DNA of 64,000 nt from Ahaetulla prasina (taxonomy: Eukaryota > Chordata > Lepidosauria > Squamata > Colubridae): positions 150,504,179-150,568,178 of the forward strand of contig NC_080542.1 of the NCBI RefSeq assembly GCF_028640845.1. Reading direction: 5' to 3'. Below the pieces are notes generated by a model. It ran no database searches and was not told the origin of the DNA. It worked only from the letters and a program-made list of their open reading frames with translations. The position numbers and the translations under genes are program-made. Positions 33,801-45,800 of the stretch are shown here, in pieces. How positions within the stretch are numbered: position 1 is the stretch's first letter; each line of letters begins with the position of its first letter.

Positions 33801-36800
33801 ATCTGGAACTGAACACACTCAAAACCGTAGAAATGGTGGTAGATTTTAGGAAAACCCTTCCATACTTCCACCTCTCACAATACTTGACAACACAGTATCA
33901 ACAGTAGAAACCTTCAAATTTCTGGGTTCTATCATATCGAAGATCTCAAATGGACAGCTAACATCAAAACATCATTAAAAAGGACAACAAAGAATGTTCT
34001 TTCTGCGCCAACTCAGTAAGCTCAAACTGCCCAAGGAGCTGCTGATCCAGTTCTACAGAGGAATTATTGAGTCTGTCATTTGCACCTCTATAACTGTCTG
34101 GTTCGGTTCTGCAACCCAACAAGAAAAACACAGACTTCAGAGGATAATTAGAACTGCAGAAAAAATAATTGCTACCAACTTGCCTTCCATTGAGGACCTG
34201 TATACTGCACGAATCAAGAAGAGAGACGTGAAAATATTTGCAGATCCCTCGCATCCTGGACATAAACTGTTTCAACTCCTACCCTCAAAACGACGCTATA
34301 GAGCACTGCACACCAGAACAACTAGACACAAGAACAGTTTTTTCCCGAAGGCCATCACTCTGCTAAACAAATAATTCCCTCAACACTGTCAGACTATTTA
34401 CTGAATCTGCACTACTATTAATCGTTTCATAGTTCCCATCACCAATCTCTTTCCACTTATGACTGTATGACTATAACTTGTTGCTGGCAATCCTTATGAT
34501 TTATATTGATATATTGATCATCAATTGTGTTGTAAATGTTGTACCTTGATGAACGTATCTTTTCTTTTATGTACACTGAGAGCATATGCACCAAGACAAA
34601 TTCCTTGTGTGTCCAATCACACTTGGCCAATAAAATTCTATTCTATTCTAATTTGCTTTATTAAATTTCCTCCCTTTGCATTATACCAATTTTTTGATCT
34701 TCTTTCCATCTAGTGCTTAGTTGCCCATATTGAAACCAAGTATAATTCCTCCCTTCTTCATTTAATACCTGTAATGATTTTAATTGTAAGCTACCTCCTT
34801 CAGCATACAAAAGTTCTTTATAAGTAATCATTTCCTGTTTCTGTTTTATATTTATATTCTCTATTGCATGTCTGGGGCTCACCCATATAGGAATCTTATA
34901 GTCTAGTTTATAAGAATATTTTTTCCAGACACGCAAAAGAGCACTTCTCAACACATGACTCTTAAAAGCCCTATCCACTTTTTTTCGTAAAATAAATACG
35001 CATGCCATCCATATAATAAGTCATAACCTTCTATATTGAAAAGTCTTTCCTCCGTTAAATTAAACCAATCACTTATTACTGAAAGGGCTACTGCTTCATA
35101 ATATAATTTAAAATTAGGCATTTTTAGGCCGCCTCTTTCCCGTGAGTCCTGAATTATTTTCATTTTAACCCTCGCCTTTTTACCTTGCCATATAAATTTA
35201 TTAATCCCAATCTGCCATTCCTCCAAATTTTGATCTTTCTTGATTATTGGTATCATCTGGAACAGAAACAAAAATCTAGGTAACACATTCATTTTGATAA
35301 CCGCTATCCTCCCCAATAACGATAGTTGCAGTTTTTTTCCAAGCATTCATGTCTTTGTGAACTTTTTGCCATAACAACTCATAATTATTCTTATACAGTT
35401 TCTGTTCGATGAGCTAATATAAACCCCTAAGTATTTAACCTTTTTTACCACCTCAAATCCTGTTATTTCCTCTAATTTTTGTTTCTGTTGTTTAGACATA
35501 TTTTTGATTATCATTTTTGTTTTATTCTGATTTATTTTAAATCCTGATACCTTTCCGTATTCATCAATTCTTTCTAACAAAGATATACTTGAAATTAAGG
35601 ATTTGTTAAAGTAACCACTACATCATCTGCAAAAGCTCTAACTTTATACTTATATGGTCTAATTTTAATTCCCTCTTCTTTAACTCTCGTATTTTATCCA
35701 ATAATGGTTCCAGAGTTAAAACAAACAATAGTGGCGATAAAGGACATCCCTGTCTCGTTCCTTTCACAATCTTAATAACTTCTGTCAAACTACCATTTAT
35801 TATAATCTGAGCTGTTTGCTCTCCATAAATCGCTTTAATTATTCTAACAAAGCAATCCCCAAATTGCATTTTCTCTATTAATTTAAATAAAAAATCCCAA
35901 TGCAATCGATCAAAGGCCTTCTCCACATCCAAAAAAATAAGTGCTGCTGAACTATTCTTTTTTTCCAAATATTCCAATATATTAATAATCTGTCTAACAT
36001 TATTCCTTATCTGTCTCCCTTTTATAAAACCAGATTGATCAGTATGAATTCTTAGTTGTAAAACTAACATTAATCTATTCGCTATTATTTTAACAAAAAT
36101 CTTATAGTCATTATTTAAAAGTTAGATCGGCCTATAATTCCCGGGTTTAGAGCAATCTTGCTCCTCTTTTGGTATCAGTGAAATAAAAGATGTTTTCCAC
36201 AACGGGGTATTCCCCCTTCTAATTGAATCTGATTAAATAATTCTTTAAGTGGGCCTAGTATTTCATCCTGTAGTTTTTTATAATAACTTGCTGTAAGACC
36301 ATCTGTACCGGGGTTTTTCCCCATTTTTTTAAATTTTTTTTTTAGTAAAAAAGTTTTATTTTTACAATCATATCAAACAATTCATTCAATGTACAGTTAA
36401 ATACATTTCGTCGGGCCTGCCCAGTCACCACCCCCCTTTTTAACACTCCCCTCTTCTACCTTCTTTTACTATCCAAACCTTCCTCTCCTTCTCTTATCTA
36501 CATCCTCTCCTCCCTCCACCCTACACCTTCCTTCTCCCTCTTCTACCCCTCTACCTTCCTCTTCTCCCCTTTGCTACCTACTACTGTGTCGTCTCAGTCG
36601 TAAAATGGTAACTGGGCAGACCCGACCCTACATTAATATTATTTATACATCTTCAATAATCCCTGTACATTCACCATCACTCCATCTCTAGCCTCAACCC
36701 CCAATTCCCTTCCCCATACCCCGCCCCACCCGACTTCCCAGAATAAAATGCAGGGTATCAAAACTAACAATCATAATCTAAAATAATTCCTAAATTATAA

Positions 36801-39800
36801 TCTCTAGTCTCTCCACACTTAATCACACTCTCAATTCCCCTCTCCTTCAGAAATATATCTAATACAAAATATTTCCTAAATTTACTCATATGCTATTCGA
36901 TATTTTTTTATCTGATACTTATTCTGAATATAATCAATCCACATTTTCCATTCTAAAATATATTTTTCTTGTGTATAGTCTTTCAAATAAGCAGAGATTT
37001 TTGCCATTTCTGCCAGATTTGATACTTTAAGTGTCCATTCTTCAATTGTAGGTAATTACCTATATTCTATTTTATCAATCATTCGTGATTTCTGTTTTTT
37101 CCTTATTAAATAGGCAAGCCATCTTCCTGGCTTATTGGCATTATTAAATGTATTATGTTTTACATATTGTAAATTAATTGCTACTTGATCTGCCATCAGC
37201 ATATTAAACTGACCTCTTAATATATTTATTGATTCTTTTATTTTACTATTTCCTGGGCTATTTATCAATAATTGTTCTTTCTTTTTAATTTCCTCTTCCA
37301 ATTCCTTTTTCTTTTTCTGCAATTTATTTTTGTATTTAATATTCATTTGTATAAGATTTCCTCTCATATAGGCCTTGCTAGCATCCCAAATCATCTCTAT
37401 AGATGTTTCTTTTTTCATATTCATAATAAAAAATTCTTTCATTTGCTTTTTACATTCATTTACATTTTGTTCATATTTAAACAAATTCTCATTCAACCTC
37501 CATGATCTCCTAGCCTCCTTTTCCCGATCAAATTCAATCCAAACCGGACTATGATCAGATAGAGTTCTTGAACAAATCTTAGTCTTCTTCACTCTAGAAT
37601 ACAAATCATTAGTAATCAAAATAAAATCAATCCTCGAAAATGATTGGTGCCTGTCAGAAAAGAAGGTAAAATCCCTCTCTTCTGTATTACGTTCTCTCCA
37701 AATATCTCTTAATTCCAAGTCCTCCATCATTTCAAAAAAAGCCTTTGGTAATTTCGCCCGGCTTGATATCTTCCTTAAACTTTTTTTGTCTTTCTGAGTA
37801 TCCAACACACCATTCCAGTCACCCATTAATATATATGATTTATAATCCCAAAATACTATTCTTTTATGTAAAAACTGAAAAAAAATTTCTTGCTGTTGAT
37901 TCGGAGCATAAACTCCTATTAATAATGTCTTCTTTCCCTCCAACAAAAGTTCGATAGCAATGTATCTTCCTTGCTTATCCACCTCAATTAATTTTGCCGA
38001 TATATCCTTCTTTATATATATAACTAAAACATTTTTTTTCCCAAAGAGGAGGCAACAAAATGTACTCCCAGTTTTGAATTTATCAAATATTTCTGGTCTA
38101 AAGATCTAATATGTGTTTCTTGTAAACAGGTAATGTCATTTTTAAATTGTTTCAAATAGTGAAATACTTTCCTTCTCTTCTGCGGTGAATTCAAACCATT
38201 AACATTCCAAGATAATAGTTTAATTGCCATTATCGGCCAAAGGAAACTTTTGGAACACTAGCCGGAGATCACATTTTGCTTTAGGCCTTGCTCCTCCCAC
38301 TGTTTCCGTTGTAGTAGTTGCCAGTTGTTGTTGTGCCTTCATCTCTTGTTCCTTGCGTTTAGCAGCAGCTCTTGTCAGCCTTTGTTCTTTTGAGTCTGAA
38401 CCCGTCGTAGGTATTTCCAACACTTGTAATAAATCTTCTTCCATCACAATCTGTTCTTGTACCTGCTTCACTTCTCTTTCCTTCACTTCCGTCTCCCTTC
38501 TTCTAGCTTCCAATGGAGGAAGACTTCCAACTTTTAATACCTCAGCATAAAATTCTCTTGCTTTTCCAACTGTATTGAGACGATGTACTTTCCCTGCATA
38601 ATATACTATTATACCAGTTGGAATATCCCATCTATATTCAATCTGACGTTTTTTAAGTTCATTCACCAGGAAGGCAAATTCCTTCCTAGCCCTTAACATT
38701 TTTGGTGGAATTTCCTTTAATATTAAAATATCTTGACCAGCAATCTGAATCTTCTCCCCCTTATATGAGGCTTGCAAAATCTGATTTCTCACTGTTCTAT
38801 TTGTAAAATAAATAACAACATCCCTTGGCAACTTTTTTTGCCTTGCTATCCAAGAATTCACACGATATATTTTATCAATTTGATAAGCCACATCTGCTGG
38901 ACGAGCTGCTAATATCTCAGCAAATACTTCAGAAAAAATTTCCCTTAAATTCTCTTCTTTATTCTCTTTCAAACCACGGATTCTTAGAGCAAATTCCATA
39001 TTTCTATATTGTATCAAAACTATTTCATCATCTGTTTTTTCCATTTTACTTTGAAATTCAGCCATTTTATTTTCTAATTTTGAATTATGTTGCTTAATTT
39101 CTTCAACTTCCTCTTCTAATAAAATCACATTTGTTGCCAAACTTTGTACTGCAGTTACAAATCCTTCCTTAACTTCTTTATTTCCCACTTGAATTTCTAA
39201 TATCTGCTCTTTCATTTCAGACATCTCATCAGTTATTACTTTAAATTTTTCTTGCATAAAGTCTTTTAAATTCTCTTGTACCGCCTCTAAGTTCAATGTT
39301 CTAGTCTCTGCTGTATGAGCTGGAGAGGCACCAGCTGATGAAATTCCAGAGCCCTTTGTTACAGTAGACTTTAATTGTTTGGCTGCCATCTTCTATAAAA
39401 TTATTTATTTATTTCCAACTTAATATTCACTTTAAATCTTCTTAACCTCTGAGAAACACAGTCTTTTAAAGCAATATTTAAAAGAAAATCTCCCTAGATT
39501 CTATCAGCAAAGAGTTAAAGAGTTGAAGTAGCAAATAACATGCAATTTACCAGCAGCAGACGGCAACGCTAAAAGTATCACTTTCGCTTTCCACTCGTTA
39601 ACTTGTTAACAATTCGCCTCCATTTTCTTGCTGTTTTCAAGCTTGTTACAAAATAACGGGGAATTGGCTTGGCTACTTGCATAAAGTTCTCCCACTTTCG
39701 TTCTGTCCGGTATAATCCTTTATTGTCCAAAATAAATCTCGGTGTTTGGTCGTGGTGATTGGTTCCGCCAAAGCAGAAAAACCCTCGGATCTGGAGCACT

Positions 39801-42800
39801 TCGGGTTACTGGAGGGAACTTAACCCTTCAAACCCCTTTTTTCTCAGGGGCTTTAGGGAAATTCAACCTCTGCCCTCAGCTCACCATCTCTTCTTCTCCC
39901 GAAGAGAGGGTTTTTCGAACCGCTGGGCAGCAGATTTAAGCTGTCCTAGCGATTCCACATAATCCAGAGGTTGGTGATCGTAAAGATCACCGCCATCACC
40001 TACGGTGCAAAACAGGAAGTCTCGGTTTTTCCCCATTTTTAATTGTTTAATTGCCTCCACTATTTCTCCAGTAGCTATCGGCTGATTCAACTCCATCCTT
40101 TGTTCGAATGTTAAAGTATTAACCTTATAATCTTTCAAATAATCATAAATATCCCTATTTTATCTTTCGCATATAAAGTAGTGTAAAATTCTGAGAAGGC
40201 CTTTTTAATTTTATCCTGTTGATATATCCCTTTACCTTTATATTCTATTTTTTCTATGACACATGCTTTCTGTTTTTTCCTTAAGTTATATGCCACCCAC
40301 CTCCCAGGTTTATTTGCATTACAAAAGGTATTATGTTTAGCATATTGTATATTCGTTGCCACCTGGTCTGCCATTGACATATTAAATTGACTCTGTAATA
40401 TCCTTATAGCCTCTTTAAGTTTCTGGTCTTGTGGATTTTGAATTAATAATTGTTGTTTCTTTTGAATTTCTTCTTCCAAGTACCTATGCTGCCTTTGTTT
40501 ATTATTTCTCTGTCTATTATCCAGATATATCAATATACCTCTAATAAAAGCCTTACTCGCGTCCCACACAGTTCCTATCGGTGTCCCCTTATGCATATTA
40601 AAATCAAAAAATTCCTCCATCTGTTTCTTACATTGATTTACATTATCCTCATATCTAAACAAATTTTCATTTAGCCTCCATGTTCTACCACCTTTTTTCC
40701 CTTGTAATAATTCCATCCATACTGGTTATGGTCAGTTAAACACCTCGGAAATATCTTCATTTTCTTCACCCTAGAAAGCAAGTCATTAGAAATTAAAATA
40801 AAGTCAATACGTGAAAAAGATTGATGCCTATCGGCAAAAAAAGTAAAATCTGTCTCATCTGGACTCCGTAACCTCCATATATCTCCAAACTCAAAATCTT
40901 CCATCATTTCAAAGAAGGATTTTGGTAGTTTTGCATGTATAGGTATCTTCTTAGAAGAGGTTCTCTTATCATTTCTTGTATCAATTACTCCATTCCAGTC
41001 TCCTAACAAAATAAATGAACTGTAATCCCAGAGGGTCAACCTCTCGTGTAACATTTTATAAAACTTTTCTTGTTGCTGATTAGGTGCATAAATACCTATC
41101 AGTAAAGTCTTTTTTGCATCTATCACCAGTTCAATAGCAATAAATCTTCCTTGAATATCTGCCTCAATTAACTTAGCTGGTATATCCTTCCTGATATATA
41201 CAACGATTCCATTTTGCTTCTTATCCAAAGCTGATGTAACAAAATGTTTACCTAATTTTATTAAGTATTTTTGGTCTGATAATTTGATATGTGTCTCTTG
41301 CAGGCAAATCACATCATTTTTAAATTGTTTCAAGTAGTGAAATATTTTCCTTCTTTTCTGAGCTGAATTCAACCCATTAACATTCCATGACAAAATTCTA
41401 TTTGCCATTACTGGCCTCCTGAAGCTTTGAAGCAGACAACAGAAGCTTCTCCTCTGGTATCTTCTATCTAGCTCCTCCCACAGCTTCCATACTGGGGTTC
41501 TGACTTTTACTTTGAAGCTGTTGCTCTTCTTTACACTTAAGAGCTCCTCTTGTCACCCTTTGCTCTTTTGGCTCCTCTGATGCTGGCAGCAATGAGGCCT
41601 CTTGGATCACCACGCCTTCTTGGATCTCTTGAAGTTTTTCTATCACTTCTATTTCAACTTTCAAAACTGTAGAGAGAAAGTCCTTTGCCTTTCGCACAGT
41701 GTCAATTCTATATCTCCTTCCTTGATAAAATACTGTCAGACCAACTGGCACCTCTCATCTAAATTGAATCTGGTGTTTTTTAAGTTCTTGTGTAAAAAAA
41801 AACAAATTCCTTCCTATCTCTTAACATCTTGGAAGGAATCTCTTTCAGGACCTTCAGCTCCTGTTCTCCAATTTTCAAAGTTGTCTGATATGCAGCTTGC
41901 AAAATCTGATTTCTCATAGTTCTTTTCACAAAATAAACCACAATGTCCCGAGGAAGCCTTCTCTGTCTTGCGATCCAAGAATTAACTCTATATATTTTAT
42001 CAATTTGACAAGTTACCTCTTGGGGTTCCACTTCAATAAATTCAGCCAATGCTTCTGATATGATTTTTCTTAGGTCCTCTCCTCTCTGTTCCTGCAGACC
42101 GCGGATTCTAAGAGCTCCTTCCATAAGTTTGCACTGCAATATCACAACCTGATCTTCATTTTCATCCACTTTTTTCTGAACACCTTGCATTTTGTCTTCT
42201 AAGTGCTTATTTGACTGCGAGATCTGTTGCATCTCTTCTTCCAATCCCTCAACTTTTTTACTCAAACCTTAAAAAGCCAGCATAATATCTTCTCTTATTT
42301 TTGCATTAAATTTTTCCGTCATCTCTTTTTGCCTCTCTTCAGAAAGTTTTAATTGTTCTTTAAGTATATCCTCAAGATTTGCTTCAGATCCCCTTCTTCC
42401 AGAGGGCTTTAAAGGTTTAGCCGTCATTCTGTCTTCAAAAGAATCAAGAATTTAAACTTAAAAACTTTCCTTTACTCCTTTCAGTATAGGAGAGCTCCGT
42501 TTATAACAATCCACAAATAACGCTACTTTGTTGTACTAAAGGATTCACTTTCACTTTCAGATGCCATTTTAAAAGTCAATTAAGCAGAGACAAAGAAAAG
42601 TTTCAAATTTCAAAAGGGGAAGTCAGTATACTTGCGTGTTGTTTCTACTTTAAAGATCAAATGCTTGTGAAATCCCCGTCTGCTTAGAAAATCAATCAAT
42701 TTGACAAGTCCTTTTGAGCAGAAGTGACTCCTACTCCCTTTTCCTGAAAAAACAGGAGCGCGTTTCAAGTCGGAGTACAATGAGGTTCGGTGGGATCTCA

Positions 42801-45800
42801 AATCCAGAAAAATTCGCTCTTAAGAGCAAACCCCCTGGAGAGATCTACCACTCCCCCACAGCTCTACACACCCCCTTTTGCCCAAGGGGTATGCTAAGGT
42901 CAGTGAACAGTGATTTATACTGTTTCACTGACTTTTACGATCTTCTAACGGGGAGCGCCCTGTTAGAGCACCCTGCAGGAGCGGTGACGTCATGTCGTGT
43001 CCCACTCCTCCGCTGACGGCCGGGTCAGGGAAATCCGAATCAGGCTTGCCTCTGCAGCTCTGCCCAAAGTCCTAGCAAAGTCCTCAGAGCAGGCAGGAGA
43101 CCAGTAAGTGACTTCAGCAAGATAAGTTCGACTTTGCCTGACTCAGAGACTGCCAGAAAGCAGATCCTTTATATAGGCCATGGGGTGTGGCTCCATGACT
43201 CAGCACTCATTAAGGCCTGCCCTCCTTCCTTCTGTTGCCTCCGCCTATCCAATCTTCTGATCGAGGTCACTCCAATCAGCTGTTGGTAATAAACCCTCCT
43301 CAGGCTCACATGCTGTGGAGGAGGGGAAGGGTCTACCTGCTCCGTTTGCCTGGGCATGGAGTCAGGGCTGGGGCAGGAGGTGCTCCTGCTTCTGCAGTTT
43401 GTCTGGGCATGGAGCCAGGACTGGGGCCGGAGGCATACATTCCTCCGTGTTCGGAGCAGATAAGAAGGCCCGGCTGCTCTGAGGGCGGCAAGACACAACA
43501 CGTCACTGGAAGCCTCTCTCCATTTCTCTCTCTCTCCATCTCTCTTTCTCCATCTCTCCTCTCTCTTATTTTGTTAATCCTTTCTCTTCCATCTTTCTCT
43601 CTTCCTTTCGCCATCTTTCTCTGTATCCATCTCTCTCCTCTCTCTCTCTTTCTCTCTTTCTCTCTCCATCTCTCTCTCTCTCTCTTTCTCTCCTCCTTCT
43701 TCATCTCTCTTCTCTCTCTCTCTCTCCATATCTCTCCATCTCTCTCCCCATCTCTTTCTCTCTCTCTCTCTCTCTCTCCATCTTTCTCTCTTTCTCTCTC
43801 TCCATGTATCTCTCCCCATCTCTCTCTCTCCATCTTTCTCTCCCTCCATCTTTCTCTCTCTCTCCATCTCTCTCACACACACACACACATGCACATGCAG
43901 TGCCAGGGGCTCTGGGTCCAGTGCCCTGCTTCCCCCTTCATGGGTCTGTCTTTCTCTCTCTCTGCCCCTTGTCCCCCCCTCCGCAGAGCTTCACCCGTCT
44001 GGGAAAATGCTATACCTTCAACTCTGGTGCCACCGGCTACCAGCTGCTCACCACAGTGAAAGGCGGGACGGGCAATGGCTTGGAACTGATGCTGAACATC
44101 CAACAGGACGAGTATCTGCCCATCTGGGGGGACACCGGTCAGTGCTCCCTCCCTCCTGAGACCCTCGTGCCCCTACAGGGCCCAGGGCCCCCCTCCAAGA
44201 ACAGCAGCCTGGAGGCTCCTGTTTGCCCATTGAGAAGGGGGAAAGTTTCATCGGGGGGGGCAGGGCTGCTCTCCCTGTGGGGGGGTCTTCATCACACAAT
44301 ACACAGCAGGCAGGCAGTGGCGGGGATCTCCAGGGGGAGACGGTAGGTCAGCAGCCCCCTCCCTGGCCCACGAGGGAAGAAGAGCATTCGCAGCCGGGGC
44401 CAAATGGTACCCAGGACAGGAGCCTTCTCCAAGCAGGGTCCAGGAGCTCCTCTGGCAATGGGGAGGGGTTTCCCTCTTGACCAAGGAGAGACCCATCCCC
44501 TCTCCATGCCTTGTGGCAGATGATGCCCCCTACGAAGCCGGCGTGAAGGTGCAAATCCCACAGGCAGAACAAGTTTGATTCACTAAAATTGCAATCCACT
44601 ATGAAAATAGATGTTTAAAGATGCTACACTGGTTGGACGCACAAAAGAAATCAGCAGACAGCAAAGAGGAAATGTGCCAGCAGTTTGGGGTGGGACATCA
44701 AGCTGGTGCCCTCCCAATCGGCCCGGGCCACCAAGGTCAACCATAGCCCTGATGCGGCCTCAGTGGAAATGAGTTTGACACCCCTGCTATATTGGTTTTA
44801 GGAAGGATGCTTGCGAAAGCATTGGAACAGGTTGCGAGAAGGGACGAGGAAGAAAAAGGAACCGAAATCAGGTTTTAGGGTGTTCTTTGAAGACAGGAAA
44901 GATCAAAATTGTGCAGAGTCAAAGGAAGTCAGTATACTTGCGTGTTGTTTCTACTTTAAAGATCAAATGCTTGTGAAATCCCCGTCTGCTTAGAAAATCA
45001 ATCAATTTGACAAGTCCTTTTGAGCAGAAGTGACTCCTACTCCCTTTTCCTGAAAAAACAGGAGCGCGTTTCAAGTCGGAGTACAATGAGGTTCGGTGGG
45101 ATCTCAAATCCAGAAAAATTCGCTCTTAAGAGCAAACCCCCTGGAGAGATCTACCACTCCCCCACAGCTCTACACACCCCCTTTTGCCCAAGGGGTATGC
45201 TAAGGTCAGTGAACAGTGATTTATACTGTTTCACTGACTTTTACGATCTTCTAACGGGGAGCGCCCTGTTAGAGCACCCTGCAGGAGCGGTGACGTCATG
45301 TCGTGTCCCACTCCTCCGCTGACGGCCGGGTCAGGGAAATCCGAATCAGGCTTGCCTCTGCAGCTCTGCCCAAAGTCCTAGCAAAGTCCTCAGAGCAGGC
45401 AGGAGACCAGTAAGTGACTTCAGCAAGATAAGTTCGACTTTGCCTGACTCAGAGACTGCCAGAAAGCAGATCCTTTATATAGGCCATGGGGTGTGGCTCC
45501 ATGACTCAGCACTCATTAAGGCCTGCCCCTCCCTTCCTTCTGTTGCCTCCGCCTATCCAATCTTCTGATGCGAGGGTCACTCCAATCAGCTGTTGGTAAT
45601 AAACCCTCCTCAGGCTCACATGCTGTGGAGGAGGGGGAAGGGTCTACCTGCTCCGTTTGCCTGGGCATGGAGTCAGGGCTGGGGCCGGGAGGTGCTCCTG
45701 CTTCTGCAGTTTGTCTGGGCATGGAGCCAGGACTGGGGCCGGGAGGCATACATTCCTCCGTGTTCGGGAGCAGATAAGAAGGCCCCGGCTGCTCTGAGGG

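Larger units (their letters stand above)
36329..40023 (-). mobile_element. L1 LINE 'B' inserted into L1 'A', internally deleted
   Basis: A perfect 17-bp direct repeat (GGTTTTTCCCCATTTTT) at 36312-36328 and 40024-40040 flanks it, and a T-rich run at 36329-36345 is its poly(A) tail on the minus strand. It carries 5' leader sequence, ORF1 and the ORF2 endonuclease. The RT region is missing between about 37050 and the 3' untranslated part, so this is an internally deleted copy. Confidence 0.85.
42620..44925 (+). repeat. 2.3-kb direct duplication, left copy (contains ASIC exon 2)
   Basis: AGTCAGTATACTTGCG at 42621 recurs at 44927, an offset of 2306. The unit covers the L1 'A' leader, a solo LTR, a CT-repeat, ASIC exon 2 and an exon 3 relic. 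The right copy runs to about 47271. In the LTR part the left copy lacks ten G or C bases, all within homopolymers, while its other parts are near-identical. This pattern suggests an assembly artefact. Confidence 0.9.
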
